A stretch of 64,000 nt of DNA, from assembly GCA_036186865.1 (NCBI GenBank), contig AP025043.1, positions 34,743,657-34,807,656 of the forward strand, read 5' to 3'. The position numbers and the translations under genes are program-made. Of this stretch, positions 31,561 through 43,678 are shown piece by piece; positions within the stretch are counted from its first letter, which is position 1; every line of letters begins with the position of its first letter. The notes under the pieces were generated by a model. That model did not search any database and had not been told where the DNA came from. It saw only the letters and a program-made list of their open reading frames with translations. Source of the stretch: Eustoma russellianum (taxonomy: Eukaryota; Streptophyta; Magnoliopsida; Gentianales; Gentianaceae).

Positions 31561-33223
31561 CCAGGTTACTCTATTCCACCATATATCATTTCTTTTTCGT
31601 TTGAGTCTAGTCATTTCAAGTTCAGTTGTGTCCTTCTTCTACTCCTCCCTCTACACGCCATTTGTCTTGCATCTCATTCCTTCAAAAAAAAACGTCCAAA
31701 ACAAAAAAAACATCATTTACTTTGAATCCTTGCAAGTTGCTGCATTTTGCTTTTTATCATTCAAGTGTCATTTCCTTTATTTCCTCTCATATCACAATCT
31801 GATTTTTGAGTCGTTCAAACTTGAACACATTAGGGTTCGTTGCATTTTAGGTTACATTCAGCTTTCTTTAAAATAGTCCAACCATCAGCCTATAAAGCTA
31901 CCTCGGTTTCAAATCATCTTGTTGCTACCGAAGCTTTTAGTTGGTAATGATTGTATGCATCTTATGATTCGCATTGTGATTGATTTCATGCTTTAAGACA
32001 AGTAGTCATACGTGTGTTTGCCTTCCCGAACCATCTTCAAAGCCCTAATTCCACCACCCCACCCCACGGCCCAACCAACCCCACCCTAACCCGACCTTAA
32101 AACGCACCAACCTGGTCCCAACCAACTCTATTTACACCCCAAACAAAAGGCCCCAAACCAATTTACCCAAAAATAATCAGATTCTAATTCATTCAAATAA
32201 ACCCTAACCCTAGAATTTGAATTTTGCTCAAATTCTGTCCTAGACCAACCAATATCCAAATTGGCCACACCAATCATCAATTACCAACCCAAATAGTCAA
32301 TTTACAACACCCATTCCGTTCCTACAACCACATCCCGTAAAATCCCAAAACGTTCAAAAACACCCTAAATCAAAACCCTAACCCTAACCCCCAATCGGCC
32401 TTACCCAATTTCCCTCACCTTCTAAGGTCAATTTTGTTGCAATTCCAAGATACAAATTGCATTTTAAATACATTGCACTATTCTGTCCAAAAACGCAAGT
32501 GCTAAGTGCAAAACAAGTGAAATCCCAATTCTGCCCTTAGTCAAAAAAAAGGAGAATCTGAACCTTGCTCAATTGAAATAGCAAGGAAGAAAAAGAAAAA
32601 CAAAAGAACAAGAGCAAAGAAAAAGGGCAAAACGTTTGTGCATTGCGTGGAAAAAATTTTTGGTACGACTTGCAAACCTTGGATACCATATTACCCACAT
32701 TGCCGTCCCCTATACCCAATTATCCAACTCTTGATCTTCTTGAGCCAATCACACACTTGGTTGCTCGATTGTTGCATGACTTGAACCATTTTGTGGATAG
32801 TAAGTGCATAGAATCAAAATTAACTAAAGATTGCCCATGGCAACCCTTAGTTTATCTTTGGTTCAGCCTTACACATCAACTTTGGTTGCTTATTTTCTTT
32901 GAATCTTAGTATAAAGTTCAAGTTTGTGTTCATTTCAAGTGATTCTACTTTGATACTAATTGGTGCAACTTGAAAGCAAAAAGGAAGAAACAAGCGGAGA
33001 ACATTGTGGTTTGAAGAAGCCTTGGCAATACACTTCCTTATTAATCACTTTGAGACTTCTTAACTTCAGGTTATCCAAGAACCAAAGTGGTAAGAGAGTG
33101 AAAAGAATCGAAAACAGAGTGTTCATAGCTTATTTTTTTTACTAATCCCTTAACGTTTGTTTGTCTTTGTGTTAGTTTGCTTCTTTCTTTTCCCCTTTGT
33201 TTTCGTTCAATTCCTTAGGCACA
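31561..33223 (+). other. Long leader of E5
   Basis: About 1.66 kb. 32040-32420 is C/A-rich and almost free of G, with two short CCCTAA runs. A frame from about 32643 to the stop at 32907-32909 is open and also open in the E3 fragment, but has no in-frame ATG. The last 135 bases look like an intron (33090-33218). Confidence 0.7.
33090..33218 (+). other. Candidate leader intron of E5 (129 bases)
   Basis: Donor AAAGTG/GTAAGAG at 33090; T-rich body; strong pyrimidine tract and acceptor TTCCTTAG/GCACA at 33217-33218, five bases before the gag ATG. The same donor and acceptor occur in E3 (44170-44304) with a diverged body. No RNA evidence here. Confidence 0.5.
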
Positions 33224-36200
33224 ATGGCCAGCAGCAATTCCGCATCTAGCAAGTTTAAAGAAGCCGAAACTGTTGACAATACTCAACGACAAATGCTGGA
33301 GATGCTTAAGAAACTCATGCATGACAATGAGATAATCAAGCATCGCTTGGAAGACGTGGAGCGAAGCTACAACACAAGTGATGGCCAAGGAACAAGCAGG
33401 GCCGTTCCACCACCACAAGCAAGGCGCCATCCTCCAGAAGAAGTTGAAGACGATAACATCCGACCCCCACACACCGAAGCGAGACGGTTTGCTCCTCCTA
33501 CACAAGCAAGAAGGTACGCTCCAAGAAGGTACAATGATGATTACATTCCCTTTGAGCATGATGATTATGACTTTGATGACCACCATCCTCGTGGTTACCA
33601 AAGACGCCAAAATCTCCTTTTCCCTCAAGATGACGATTTTCTCAAAACCAAAATAAGTATTCCCACGTTTTATGGTAAAAGTAATGCGGAGGAATATTTA
33701 GAATGGGAAACGAAAGTGGATTTGATCTTTTCTTGTACCAATTATAGTGAATTGCAAAAAGTGAGGTATGCTTCCATTGAATTCTCTGGTTATGCACTTA
33801 ATTGGTGGACGAATTTGTGTCGAAATAGAACTAAGACGAGACAACCTCCAATTGCTACTTGGGAAGAAATGAAGTTTGAAATGCGACAACGTTTTATTCC
33901 AAACAATTATGAGAGTTCTATTTTCACAAGTTTGCATAACCTACGTCAAGGTTCCAAAAGTGTAGACGAGTATTATAAAGAGTTAGAAATTTTGTTGGAG
34001 AGGTCTAACTTGCAGGAACCTGAAGAAGCCACCAAGGCTCGATTCTTACATGGTTTAAACAGAGAGATTGCGCAAAGGGTTGACCTTCAACCTTACCTCG
34101 ACCTCACAACCATGGTACATATGGCTGAAAAGATTGAAGCACAATTAAAGGTACGTAACTCCTCCAATTTCAATTCCAATTATCGTACTAATCAATCTTC
34201 ATCAAGATTTCACAGCAAGCCTTCAGGAACAGGAAGTTCACGGCCTACAGGAGGCCAAGCACGTGACCAAGGTGCGTCACAAAGAATGGACAATCGTGTG
34301 CAATCCACACAAAGGAGAGATGAACGCACCCAACAAAAGGCTCCTACCGGAAATCCTTCGGATTCCTCAAACAGGTTTAGAGACATTAAATGTTATAAAT
34401 GTCAAGGACGTGGTCACATAGGAAAAGAATGTCCTAATGCAAAAAGAATCATGTTAATTGAAGAGACAAACGAATATGTGTCCGAGTCCGAGCATGAAAA
34501 CGAGTCTGAGCATGATAATGAAATTGAACCTGAAGAGGATCTAGGCGCATTAGATGATTTTGACACTAAAGAGTTTCTTGTTGTGCGTAGAGCTTTAAAT
34601 GCATATCCGAAATTAGATGATCACGAACAACATAGATAAAACATTTTCCATATTCATTGCATGATAAATGGTAAAGTGTGCACCATGATCATTGATTCCG
34701 GTTCTTGTGCGAATGTGGCTAGCATCAAATTAGTAAGAAAACTGAATTTGCCTATGACTAATCACCCGCACCCTTACAAACTTGCATGGCTAAATGACTG
34801 CGGTGAAGTTAGCGTAAGTAAACAAGTTTTGATTTCTCTTAGCATTGGTAGTTACAAAGATGATGTTTTATGTGATGTCGCCCCAATGCATGCTAGTCAT
34901 ATTTTACTTGGTAGGCCATGGCAATTTGATCGAAATGTGACATATGATGGTTATTTGAATCGTTATTCTTTCAAATTGAATGGCAAATTGTACAAACTGC
35001 ATGCACTTCCACCACACAAAGTCCACGAGGATCACCAACGCATGTCCAAGTCTAGAGCCGATCCTAAGGAAAAAGAAGCCGAGAGAAAATTCGTGGAGTG
35101 TATGAAAAGTGAGAACAAAAAACATGAGAGCAAGGGAAAAGAGGTAGTGCCCCTAAGTGTCAACGAGTCCAAAAAGAAGTGTGGGTATTTCGCAAAGAAA
35201 AGAGAGGTTACACGTGCACTTTATAATAACCAAACTGTCCTCATCATCATTCCAAAGTCGTGTCAGCTTGCCCTTGAAGAACTCCCACCAGACTTATCTA
35301 CCTCAGTTGCGTCCCTTATCCAAGAATATGAAGTTCTATTTCCCTCCGAACCACCATCCGGATTACCACCCATTAGAGGAATAGAACACCAAATCGACTT
35401 TGTTCCAGGAGCCGTGTTACCCAATCGCCCAGCCTACAGAGCCAACCCCGAAGAAACCAAAGAAATCCAAAGGCAAGTAGAAGAGCTCCTAGCTAGTGGA
35501 CAAATCCAAGAGAGTCTGAGCCCATCTGCCGTCCCCGTCATTTTAGTACCCAAAAAGGATGGAACGTGGAGAATGTGTACCGATTGCCGAGCCATAAACA
35601 AGATTACCGTCAAGTATAGGTACCCCATACCCAGACTAGACGATATGTTAGACATGTTGCACGGATCCAAATTCTTCACCAAAATCGACCTTAAGCAAGG
35701 GTACTTCCAGGTACGCATTCGAGAAGGGGACGAATGGAAGACTGCATTCAAAACCAAGTTTGGGCTCTATGAGTGGTTAGTGATGCCCTTCGGGCTCACC
35801 AACGCCCCTAGTACCTTTATGAGGCTAATGAATGAAGTCTTACGTGCGTTTATAGGACGCTTTGTCGTTGTCTATTTCGATGATATCCTAATCTATTCCC
35901 ACACCATAGAGGATCATCTTGACCACATTAGAGCCGTTTTTGAAAAGCTTAAGCAAGAACAACTTTACGCCAACTTTAAGAAGTGCGCTTTTTGTTTAGA
36001 ACGCGTGGTTTTTCTAGGCTTTGTCATTTCGGCAGAGGGAGTAGAGATGGATGAGGAAAAGGTTAGGTCAATTGTGGAGTGGCCTACACATAACAATGTA
36101 GGGGAAGTTCGCAGTTTTCATGGACTAGCCAGCTTTTATAGACGCTTTGTCAAAGATTTTTCTTCCATAGCTGCACCCCTAAATGAAATTGTGAAAAAAG

Positions 36201-37924
36201 ATGTGCCTTTTAGGTGGGAAGAGCCACAACAACAGGAATTTGACGAACTTAAACGTAGGCTGCCCACTGCACCCATACTTAGGCTACCAAATTTTGACGA
36301 GACCTTTGAGATCGAGTGTGATGCAAGTGGAGTGGGTATAGGCGCAGTTTTGACCCAAAGTAAGAAACCCATAGCCTACTTTAGTGAAAAGTTGAAAGGA
36401 GCAGCATTGAATTACTCTACCTATGATAAGGAACTTTATGCCCTTGTAGATCCCTACAAACTTGGCAACACTATCTTCAACCTAAAGAGTTTGTGATCCA
36501 CACTGACCACGAAAGCCTTAAGTATCTTAAAGGGCAGGGAAAGTTGAACAAAAGACATGCCAAATGGGTAGAGTTCATAGAACAATTCCCTTACGTGATT
36601 AAGTACAAACAAGGAAAGGATAATATAGTTGTCGATGCCCTCTCTAGGAGATACACGTTAGTGACTACATTATCTTCACGCTTCTTAGGATTCGAATCAC
36701 TTAAGGAATTGTACCCCAATGACCATGACTTTGGCACCATTTTCGAGGCATGTAAAGAAGCACCATTTGGGAAATTTTACATACATGAGGGTTATCTTTT
36801 CAAAGAACAAAAATTGTGCGTTCCCCAATCATCCCTACTAGAAGCATTGACCAGAGAAGCCCATGGAGGAGGTTTAATGGGTCATTTCGGAGTGTTCAAA
36901 ACCCTTGAGACTCTTAAGGAACATTTCTATTGGCCCCACATGCGAGTAGACGTCGAGAGGTTGTGTGGTAGTTGCATCACCTGCAAACAAGCCAAATACA
37001 AGTCCCAACCACATGGCCTTTACACGCCTTTACCCGTCCCTGATGCCCCTTGGATTGACATTTCCATGGACTTTGTGTTAGGACTTCCTAGGTCTCGGGG
37101 AGGACGCGATAGCATTTATGTTGTGGTTGATCGATTTTCAAAAATGGCATATTTCATTGCATGTCGAAAAGTTGATGATGCCACGCATGTTGCTGATTTG
37201 TTCTTCAAAGAAATTGTTAGATTACATGGCATGCCACGTACAATTGTAAGTGATCGAGATACGAAATTTTTGAGTCATTTTTGGCGTGTTTTGTGGGCTA
37301 AACTTGGTACACAGTTGTTATTTTCCACCACCGCACACCCACAAACGGATGGTCAAACTGAAGTCGTTAATCGTACTCTTTCTCAACTTTTGCGTGCCAT
37401 TTTGCAAAAACACATTAAACATTGGGAAGATTGTTTGCCATATATCGAATTTGCATATAATAGGAGTGTTCATCACGGTACTTTGCATAGTCCATTTGAA
37501 ATCGTGTATGGCTTTAATCCCTTGTCTCCCATTGATTTGATTCCTATTCCCGTGCATGAACGTTCTAGTCTTGACGGTAAACAAAAAGCGGACACCATAA
37601 AGAAACTGCATGAACAAGTTAAAACACAGCTAGAAAAGAAAAACAAAGCTTATGAAAGACGAGCTAACAAACATCGGAAAAGAGTTGTGTTTAAACCTGG
37701 AGATTTAGTGTGGTTACATTTGCGCAAAGAAAGATTTCCCAATGAAAGAAAGTCAAAATTGTTGCCTCGAGGAGATGGACCCTTTAAAGTATTGAAACGT
37801 ATAGGTGACAATGCATACATCCTTGATCTTCCCGATAGGTATGGTTCAATTTCACCTACTTTTAATGTTGCTGACCTCACCCCTTTCAATGATGACCTTT
37901 TTGATTCGAGGACGAATCCTTTTG

Positions 37925-37936
37925 AGGAGGGGGGGA
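37925..37936 (+). promoter_or_regulatory. Polypurine tract of E5
   Basis: GAGGA followed by seven G and A, cut by the 10-N gap; the seven-G length keeps the gag-pol frame aligned with the LTR-encoded tail. Confidence 0.75.
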
Positions 37937-37946
37937 NNNNNNNNNN
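37937..37946. other. Assembly gap (10 N)
   Basis: Ten N between the polypurine tract and the 3' LTR start. A round-number placeholder; true length unknown, and contigs may have been joined inside near-identical LTR-flanking sequence. Confidence 0.98.
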
Positions 37947-38207
37947 GATTGATGAGGATCAAGGGTCCGATGAGGATCAAGGGCCCCATCAAGAGGTCAA
38001 AGGTCCTATAACAAGAAGGAGGGCAAGGGAACTTTGTCACCAAGTTGCCACCTTCTTGTACAAGCATGTTCAAGATGAGCCTAAGACTCCTTGGGTTCAT
38101 TTCATTGAACCTTCAACTTGAGCATGTATCACATGCACGTCTACACTCTTTGTTTCTTTGAATTTTATCTTGTGTCTTGTGATCTTTGTTTTATGTCTTT
38201 TCTTTGT

Positions 38208-38209
38208 AG
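38208..38209 (+). promoter_or_regulatory. Splice-acceptor-like site in E5 3' LTR
   Basis: TCTTTTCTTTGTAG/GTAAATTAG, 88 bases after the tail stop; the copy that would sit in the 3' part of the genomic RNA. Confidence 0.5.
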
Positions 38210-39083
38210 GTAAATTAGGTACATGAAATGTTTGAAGAGAATGTTTGAAGAGAATGTTTCAAGAGAATATTTCAAGAGAATGTTTCAAGAGAATGTTTGA
38301 AGAGAATGTTGAAGAGAATGTTTCAAGAGAATATTCGAAGAGAATGTTTGTCTATGCTAAGACAAATTCAAAGGTGTCCAAGATAGAATCTCTTGATCAA
38401 GTTGAAATCATCTCCATTATCCATAAGAGGGGGGTGGCCACTTTAAAGTGAAGCATGACATCTTACTTGAATTTGAACTTGAAGATAAACTTGAATTCAA
38501 ATTCAACCATAATTTGAATTCAAGTTTCAACCAATTTGAGGCTTACATTTCAAAAAGGATTCAGCTATCATCTCAAGGTCCTACACGCCATTTTTGAATA
38601 AGGAAGATGGGATCACACGCCATTTTTTGAAGCAAGGATGAGGATAGATCACAAATCAAATTTGAATCCAAGTTTAAATTCAAGTTCAAGTTAAACTCAA
38701 TCTCCAACCAGCATTTGAACTCAACATCTCAACCATTTGAAGATATCTCACACGCCTAGATATACTTCCACACGCCAACTTGGAGACAAGAAAAGGATGG
38801 GATCATAATTCAAAGATTGAATTCAAGATTGAAGTCAAATTGAATCCAATCTTCAACTAGCCTTTGAATTCAAGTTCAACCACTTCATCTACATCTCCAA
38901 CGCCAATTTCATCACCAAACATGACTAGATTCATTGAAGATAACATCTTGCAAGCATTTCAAGTTTTAGCTAGAATTATCTTAGTTTAAATTTTCAAGCA
39001 AAGTTCAAATTTAAACATTTGTTAGATAGCTTTATTTGAATTATCTCTAGCCATTTCAAGCTAAAGGGGGCGTCTTCTAGGCC

Positions 39084-39091
39084 TATAAATA
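39084..39091 (+). promoter_or_regulatory. TATA box in E5 3' LTR
   Basis: TATAAATA in GGCCTATAAATAGACCC, as in the 5' LTR. Confidence 0.7.
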
Positions 39092-39437
39092 GACCCCTTT
39101 GGTTGATTGTAATCTCACCTTTTGATGAATAACAATTCTTGATATTTCATTCACTTTGTGTGATACTTTGTTTTCTTGGTTTTGCATTAAAAACCTAGGT
39201 TAAGATCCTTCAAAGTTGAGCATATTGAAGGTGTTGCCATTGCTTAAAGGTGTCGTCCAGGAGGGCCGTTTTGGTTTGCCTGATCAAGGACCATCTTGAA
39301 GTGTTGGTCTTGCTCGCCCTTAATCCATACGTTTTTATTCATTAAGGAAGCAAGGGGAAGTCTTCTTACTTGTGCCTAACCCTTGTGAAGGACGTTTGGA
39401 AGGTGGAATTGTTGGAGCCCACGAGTTGCACGCATCA

Positions 39438-39442
39438 TTTAC
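39438..39442 (+). repeat. Target-site duplication of E5, right copy
   Basis: TTTAC, matching 30053-30057. Confidence 0.9.
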
Positions 39443-42400
39443 TGAAGAGTCTAATGAGTATTATTCTGAGGAAGAATTGGAAGAGAGTGAGGAAAACAAT
39501 GAAAATGAACAAACATGTGAGGAAGAAGAAGAGATTAGTGAAGAGACTAATGAGTGTGAAACAAAAGAGTTCTTAGTTGTCCGTCGAGCTCTAAGTGCCC
39601 AAATTAAAACTGAAGAACCTGACATACAAAGAGAGAACATATTCCACATTCATTGTATGGTTAAAAAGAAAGTCTGCACTTTAATCATTGACTCCGGTTC
39701 ATGTACCAATGTGGCAAGTTTTGAACTTGTTAGGAAACTTGAGTTACCTTTAATTAATCACCCTCATCCTTATAGATTTACGTGGCTTAATGAGTGTGGT
39801 GAAGTTAAAGTAACAAAGCAAGTCCTAGTTTCTTTATCAATTGGTGGGTATTTTGTTGAGGTGTTATGTGATGTAGCCCCTATGCAATCAAGTCATATCT
39901 TATTAGGTAGACCGTGGCAATTTGACAACAAGGTTACTTATGATGGTTACCTAAATAGATATTCCTTTAGGCATAACAACAAGCTGTTCAAATTAAATGC
40001 CTTGCCCCCGCACAAAGTCTTTGAGGATCAACAACGAATGTTAAAAAGCCATAATGATCCAAAAGAAAAGGAATCGGAAAGGATTTTCATCAAGGAAAAC
40101 CAACTGAAAAGTTCACATCTTAAAATTGAACCGAAAGAAATCAAAGTTTCTGCCGAACCATCTCTAAAGAAAAGCGCATTCTTTGCATCTCAAAGCGAGG
40201 TATTCCATGCTATCAATGCAAAGAAAACTGTTTATGTCTTGCTTTACAAAGAAACTCTGTTCTCATCATCTGAAATACCATCTACTTTACCAAGTGAAGT
40301 CGCATCTTTACTTCAAGAATTTTCTAGCTTGTTTCCTGAAGGAGATCCCCCAGGTTTACCACCTCTAAGAGGCATTGAGCATCAAATAGATTTCGTTCCA
40401 AAAGCAAGTTGAGGAACTATTGACCCAAGGTAAAGTGAAAGAGAGTATGAGTCCTTGTGCTGTTCCTGTTATCATTGTCCCTAAGAAAGATGGAACTTGG
40501 AGAATGTGCACTGATTGTAGAGCCATCAATAAGATCACTATGAAGTATAGATACCCTATTCCTAGGTTGGATGACATGTTGGATATGTTGTATGGGTCTA
40601 GGTGCTTTAGCAAAGTAGATCTTAAACAAGGTTATTTCCAAGTGAGAATTAGGGAAGGTGATGAATGGAAAACTGCCTTTAAAACTAAATTTGGATTGTA
40701 CGAATGGTTAGTTATGCCCTTTGGTTTAACCAACACCCCTAGTACTTTCATGAGGTTAATGAATGAGGTCTTAAGGAAATTCATAGGGAAATTTGTAGTA
40801 GTCTACTTTGATGACATTCTTATCTACTCCAAAACCCTAAGTGAACATCTGATCCATCTTCGAGCTGTTTTTGTCGCCCTACAGAAAGAAGAGTTGTATG
40901 CTAATTTCAAGAAGTGTTCTTTCTGTTTGGAGAAGGTTACATTCTTAGGATTTGTGATTAGTGCTAAAGGAATTGAAATGGACCAAGAGAAAGTTAAATC
41001 CATAACTGAGTGGCCAACCCCTAAGTCTGCTGGAGATATTAGGAGTTTTCATGGATTAGCTAGCTTCTATAGACGTTTTTTGAAGGATTTCTCTACCATA
41101 GCTGTACCTTTGAATGAGTTAGTCAAGAAAGATGTAAGATTTGAATGGGGAGAATCACAACAACAAGCCTTTGAGGAACTTAAGAAACGTCTAACTTCTG
41201 CACCTATCCTGAGATTGCCCAACTTTGATGAAATGTTTGAAGTTGAATGTGATGCCAGTGGAGTTGGCATTGGAGCTGTATTGTATCAAGGTAACAAACC
41301 TGTTGCCTACTTTAGTGAGAAATTGAAAGGAGATTCCATAAATTATTCAACCTATGATAAAGAATTGTATGCCCTTGTTCGTTCTTTACAAACATGGCAA
41401 CATTATCTGCAACCTAAGGAATTTGTGATTCATACTGATCATGAAAGCCTTAAGTATCTAAAAGGTCAAGGAAAATTGAACAAAAGACATGCCAAATCGG
41501 TTGAATTCATTGAACAATTCCCTTATGTGATCAAGTATAAGCAAGGAAAAGAGAATGTTGTTGCTGATGCATTATCTCGTCGCTATACTTTGATTACTAC
41601 TCTTTCATGTAACATGTTTGGTTTTGAGTCTATCAAAGAGACGTATCATTCTGATCATGACTTTAGTTCTATCTATCAAGCATGCATTGATTCACCTTTT
41701 GCTAAATACTACTTGCATGATGGTTATTTGTTTAAAGAACATAAGTTATGTGTACCAATGTGTTCATTAAGAGAGTTGTTGATAAAAGAAGCTCATGGAG
41801 AAGGTTTAATGGGTCATTTTGGCTCGTTAAAAACTTTGGAAACACTTAAGGAGCATTTTTTCTGGTCGCATATGAAAGCACATGTTGATAAGGTATGTGA
41901 CCAATGTATTACTTGCAAACAAGCAAAATCTAGAACACAACCACATGGATTGTACACTCCCTTATCTGTTCCAAGCTCACCTTGGACTGATATTTCTATG
42001 GACTTTGTATTGGGATTGCCTCGATCCAAAACTGGTAAAGATAGCATCTTTGTTGTTGTTGATAGATTTTCCAAAATGGCACATTTCATTGCATGTAAGA
42101 AAGTTGATGATGCTATTCATATTGCTGATTTGTTCTTTAAGGAAATTGTTAGATTGCATGGCATGCCACGTACAATTGTTAGTGATAGAGATACAAAGTT
42201 TCTAAGTCATTTCTGGCGTGTTTTGTGGAGTAAACTTGGTACTAAATTGTTATTTTCTACAACTGATCACCCACAAACAGATGGTCAAACTGAAGTTGTT
42301 AATAGAACTTTGTCTCAACTATTACGTGTTGTCATTCAAAAGAATTTAAAGAATTGGGAAGACTGCTTAGCTTATATTGAGTTTGCATATAATAGAGTTG

Positions 42401-43049
42401 TTCATAGTGGAACATTGCATTCTCCTTTTGAAGTTGTTTATGGCTTTAACCCTTTGTCCCCACTTGATCTTGTTCTCATACCTGTTCATGAACGTGTTAG
42501 TTTAGATGGTGAACGAAAAGCAAAACTTGTGAAAGAATTGCATGAAAAGGTTAAGTCACAACTTGAAGCTAAGAATAAAGTGTATGCCAATAGAGCCAAC
42601 AGGAATCGTAAAGTTGTTATATTTGAGCCTGGTGATCTTGTTTGGTTACACTTGAGGAAAGAAAGATTCCCTAAGGAAAGTGACTCAAAGTTAAAGCCAG
42701 AGGCGATGGACCGTTCAAAGTATTGAAACGGCTTAAGGATAATGCCTATGTTCTCGATCTTCCTGAAGAAAGGTATGGTCCTATCTCTAAAACTTTTAAT
42801 GTTGCTGACCTTTCTCCATTTAGTATTGATTCAGATTCGAGGATGAATCCTTCTCAAGTGGGAGGGAATGATGAGCTACAGCCTAACCTTGTGGACGATG
42901 ACACCTCAATGCCCCACATAGGTCCCATAACAAGGAGTATGGCTAAGAAGTTGTTACATTGTGTTGAATCATTTCTTTATAGGCATGAAGAGGATGAACC
43001 AAGCAGAGATGATGTCCATTGTGTTTATATGATACAAGCTTTGATCTAG
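39443..43049 (+). pseudogene. E2 gag end and pol, right of E5 (two frameshifts)
   Basis: Resumes F1 coding right after the E5 target site with the acidic linker (EESNEYYSEEELEESEE), then protease [12 protein letters not shown] deletion of about 62 bases between CCA repeats near 40400-40405 removes the segment before RT and shifts the frame (stop 40410-40412). RT ([11 protein letters not shown]), RNase H, HHCC and DDE integrase are open from about 40420 to 42726. A 1-base deletion near 42699 shifts the frame; the tail continues from 42723 into the LTR to TAG 43047-43049 with GPITRSMAKKLLHC. The long frame from 39372 begins in E5 LTR sequence, so its first 22 residues are not native. Confidence 0.88.
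42860..42868 (+). promoter_or_regulatory. Polypurine tract of E2
   Basis: GGGAGGGAA directly before the 3' LTR, as in E1. Confidence 0.75.
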
Positions 43050-43155
43050 TTGTATCAAAAACATGTTGTACATATCTTTAGTTGTTCTTTTTAATATTGT
43101 TGGTTAGTTAACCTTGTTTTAGGATAGTTTGTGTTGTATTATTGCCTTGTCTTTC

Positions 43156-43157
43156 AG
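43156..43157 (+). promoter_or_regulatory. Splice-acceptor-like site in E2 3' LTR
   Basis: TTGCCTTGTCTTTCAG/GAAC, 107 bases after the tail stop at 43049. Confidence 0.5.
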
Positions 43158-43670
43158 GAACACGTACATAGCTTGGAAATGCAATTAGAATCTGAATTTT
43201 TGTCCAAGCAAAGAGGTGATATGCAGGTAGCTTACAAGCAAGGTGGTGACAAGCACTCATGTCAAATTCAAGAATTGCTCTTCACGTTGGAATGGATGGA
43301 CAAGCTGCTCATTTCATGAACCAATTGGAAGAAGTCTTGCAAATCTTCAAACCAATCAAAAGCAAGCAAGGAGACAACCAAGCAAGCTGCACAACAAATC
43401 AACCAATCAGATCCTTGAAGTTTAAGGCCTAAATCACGCAAAGAGGGTTTGAAGATTCAAAGTCAAACTTGCAACCAATCAAAGGCATTTCAAACCAAGT
43501 TGCTCAAAGTAGTATCCAATCAAAATTGATCTAGAAATATGGTTGAAACAAGCAAAGAATGCACGGCAAGCAACCAGAATTCTTGGAACAAAAGTTGTTC
43601 AAAAAGCAAGCATGTCATTTAGTCTTGTACTTTGTACTTTAAACCTTGTACTCTTGTAATTTTCGTTTTG

Positions 43671-43678
43671 TATAAATA
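43671..43678 (+). promoter_or_regulatory. TATA box in E2 3' LTR
   Basis: TATAAATA, same context as at 26688. Confidence 0.6.

Larger units (their letters stand above)
33224..38121 (+). pseudogene. E5 gag-pol (one stop, one frameshift)
   Basis: ATG 33224 (CACAATGGCC). Gag with a His/Asp/Arg-rich N-terminal part, the WWTNLCRN box, and knuckle CYKCQGRGHIGKEC (about residues 389-402). Stop 34637-34639 (Glu to TAA) between Gag and protease; then protease [24 protein letters not shown], and RNase H start [10 protein letters not shown] in frame until a 1-base deletion at about 36446-36455 (stop 36494-36496). Integrase continues in the next frame from about 36493: [63 protein letters not shown] 10-N gap lies at 37937-37946; the frame then enters the LTR and ends at TGA 38119-38121 with the tail. 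E3 has the same deletion. Confidence 0.9.
30058..39437 (+). mobile_element. E5: F2 Ty3/gypsy (CRM-like) element inside E2
   Basis: LTRs of exactly 1488 bp (30058-31545, 37950-39437), TTTAC duplications, perfect primer site, leader, gag-pol, polypurine tract. About 9.4 kb. Inserted in the gag-protease junction of E2. gag-pol has one stop and one 1-base deletion. Confidence 0.93.
37950..39437 (+). repeat. 3' LTR of E5 (1488 bp)
   Basis: Same length and ends as the 5' LTR. Encodes the polyprotein tail to 38121; 13-bp array near 38226-38345; TATAAATA at 39084-39091. Followed by TTTAC and E2 sequence. Confidence 0.93.

Noticed and set aside
32206..32392. CCCTAA runs as interstitial telomere
   Set aside because: Only two or three units each, within a generally C/A-rich leader shared with other copies of the element.
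36440..36500. RNase H frame change as programmed ribosomal frameshifting
   Set aside because: No convincing slippery heptamer is visible, and F1 and F3 read straight through the same place without it. A shared deletion is simpler; kept only as an alternative in the findings.
38245..38451. 68-codon frame rich in Met, Phe, Glu and Asn in the E5 LTR
   Set aside because: It is a translation of the 13-bp array; the array differs between the two LTRs of the same element and is missing in E3, so no conserved product.
39372..39442. An extra N-terminal domain on the E2 protease frame (begins MPNPCEGRLEGG)
   Set aside because: These codons are the end of the E5 LTR and the target duplication, read in frame by chance.
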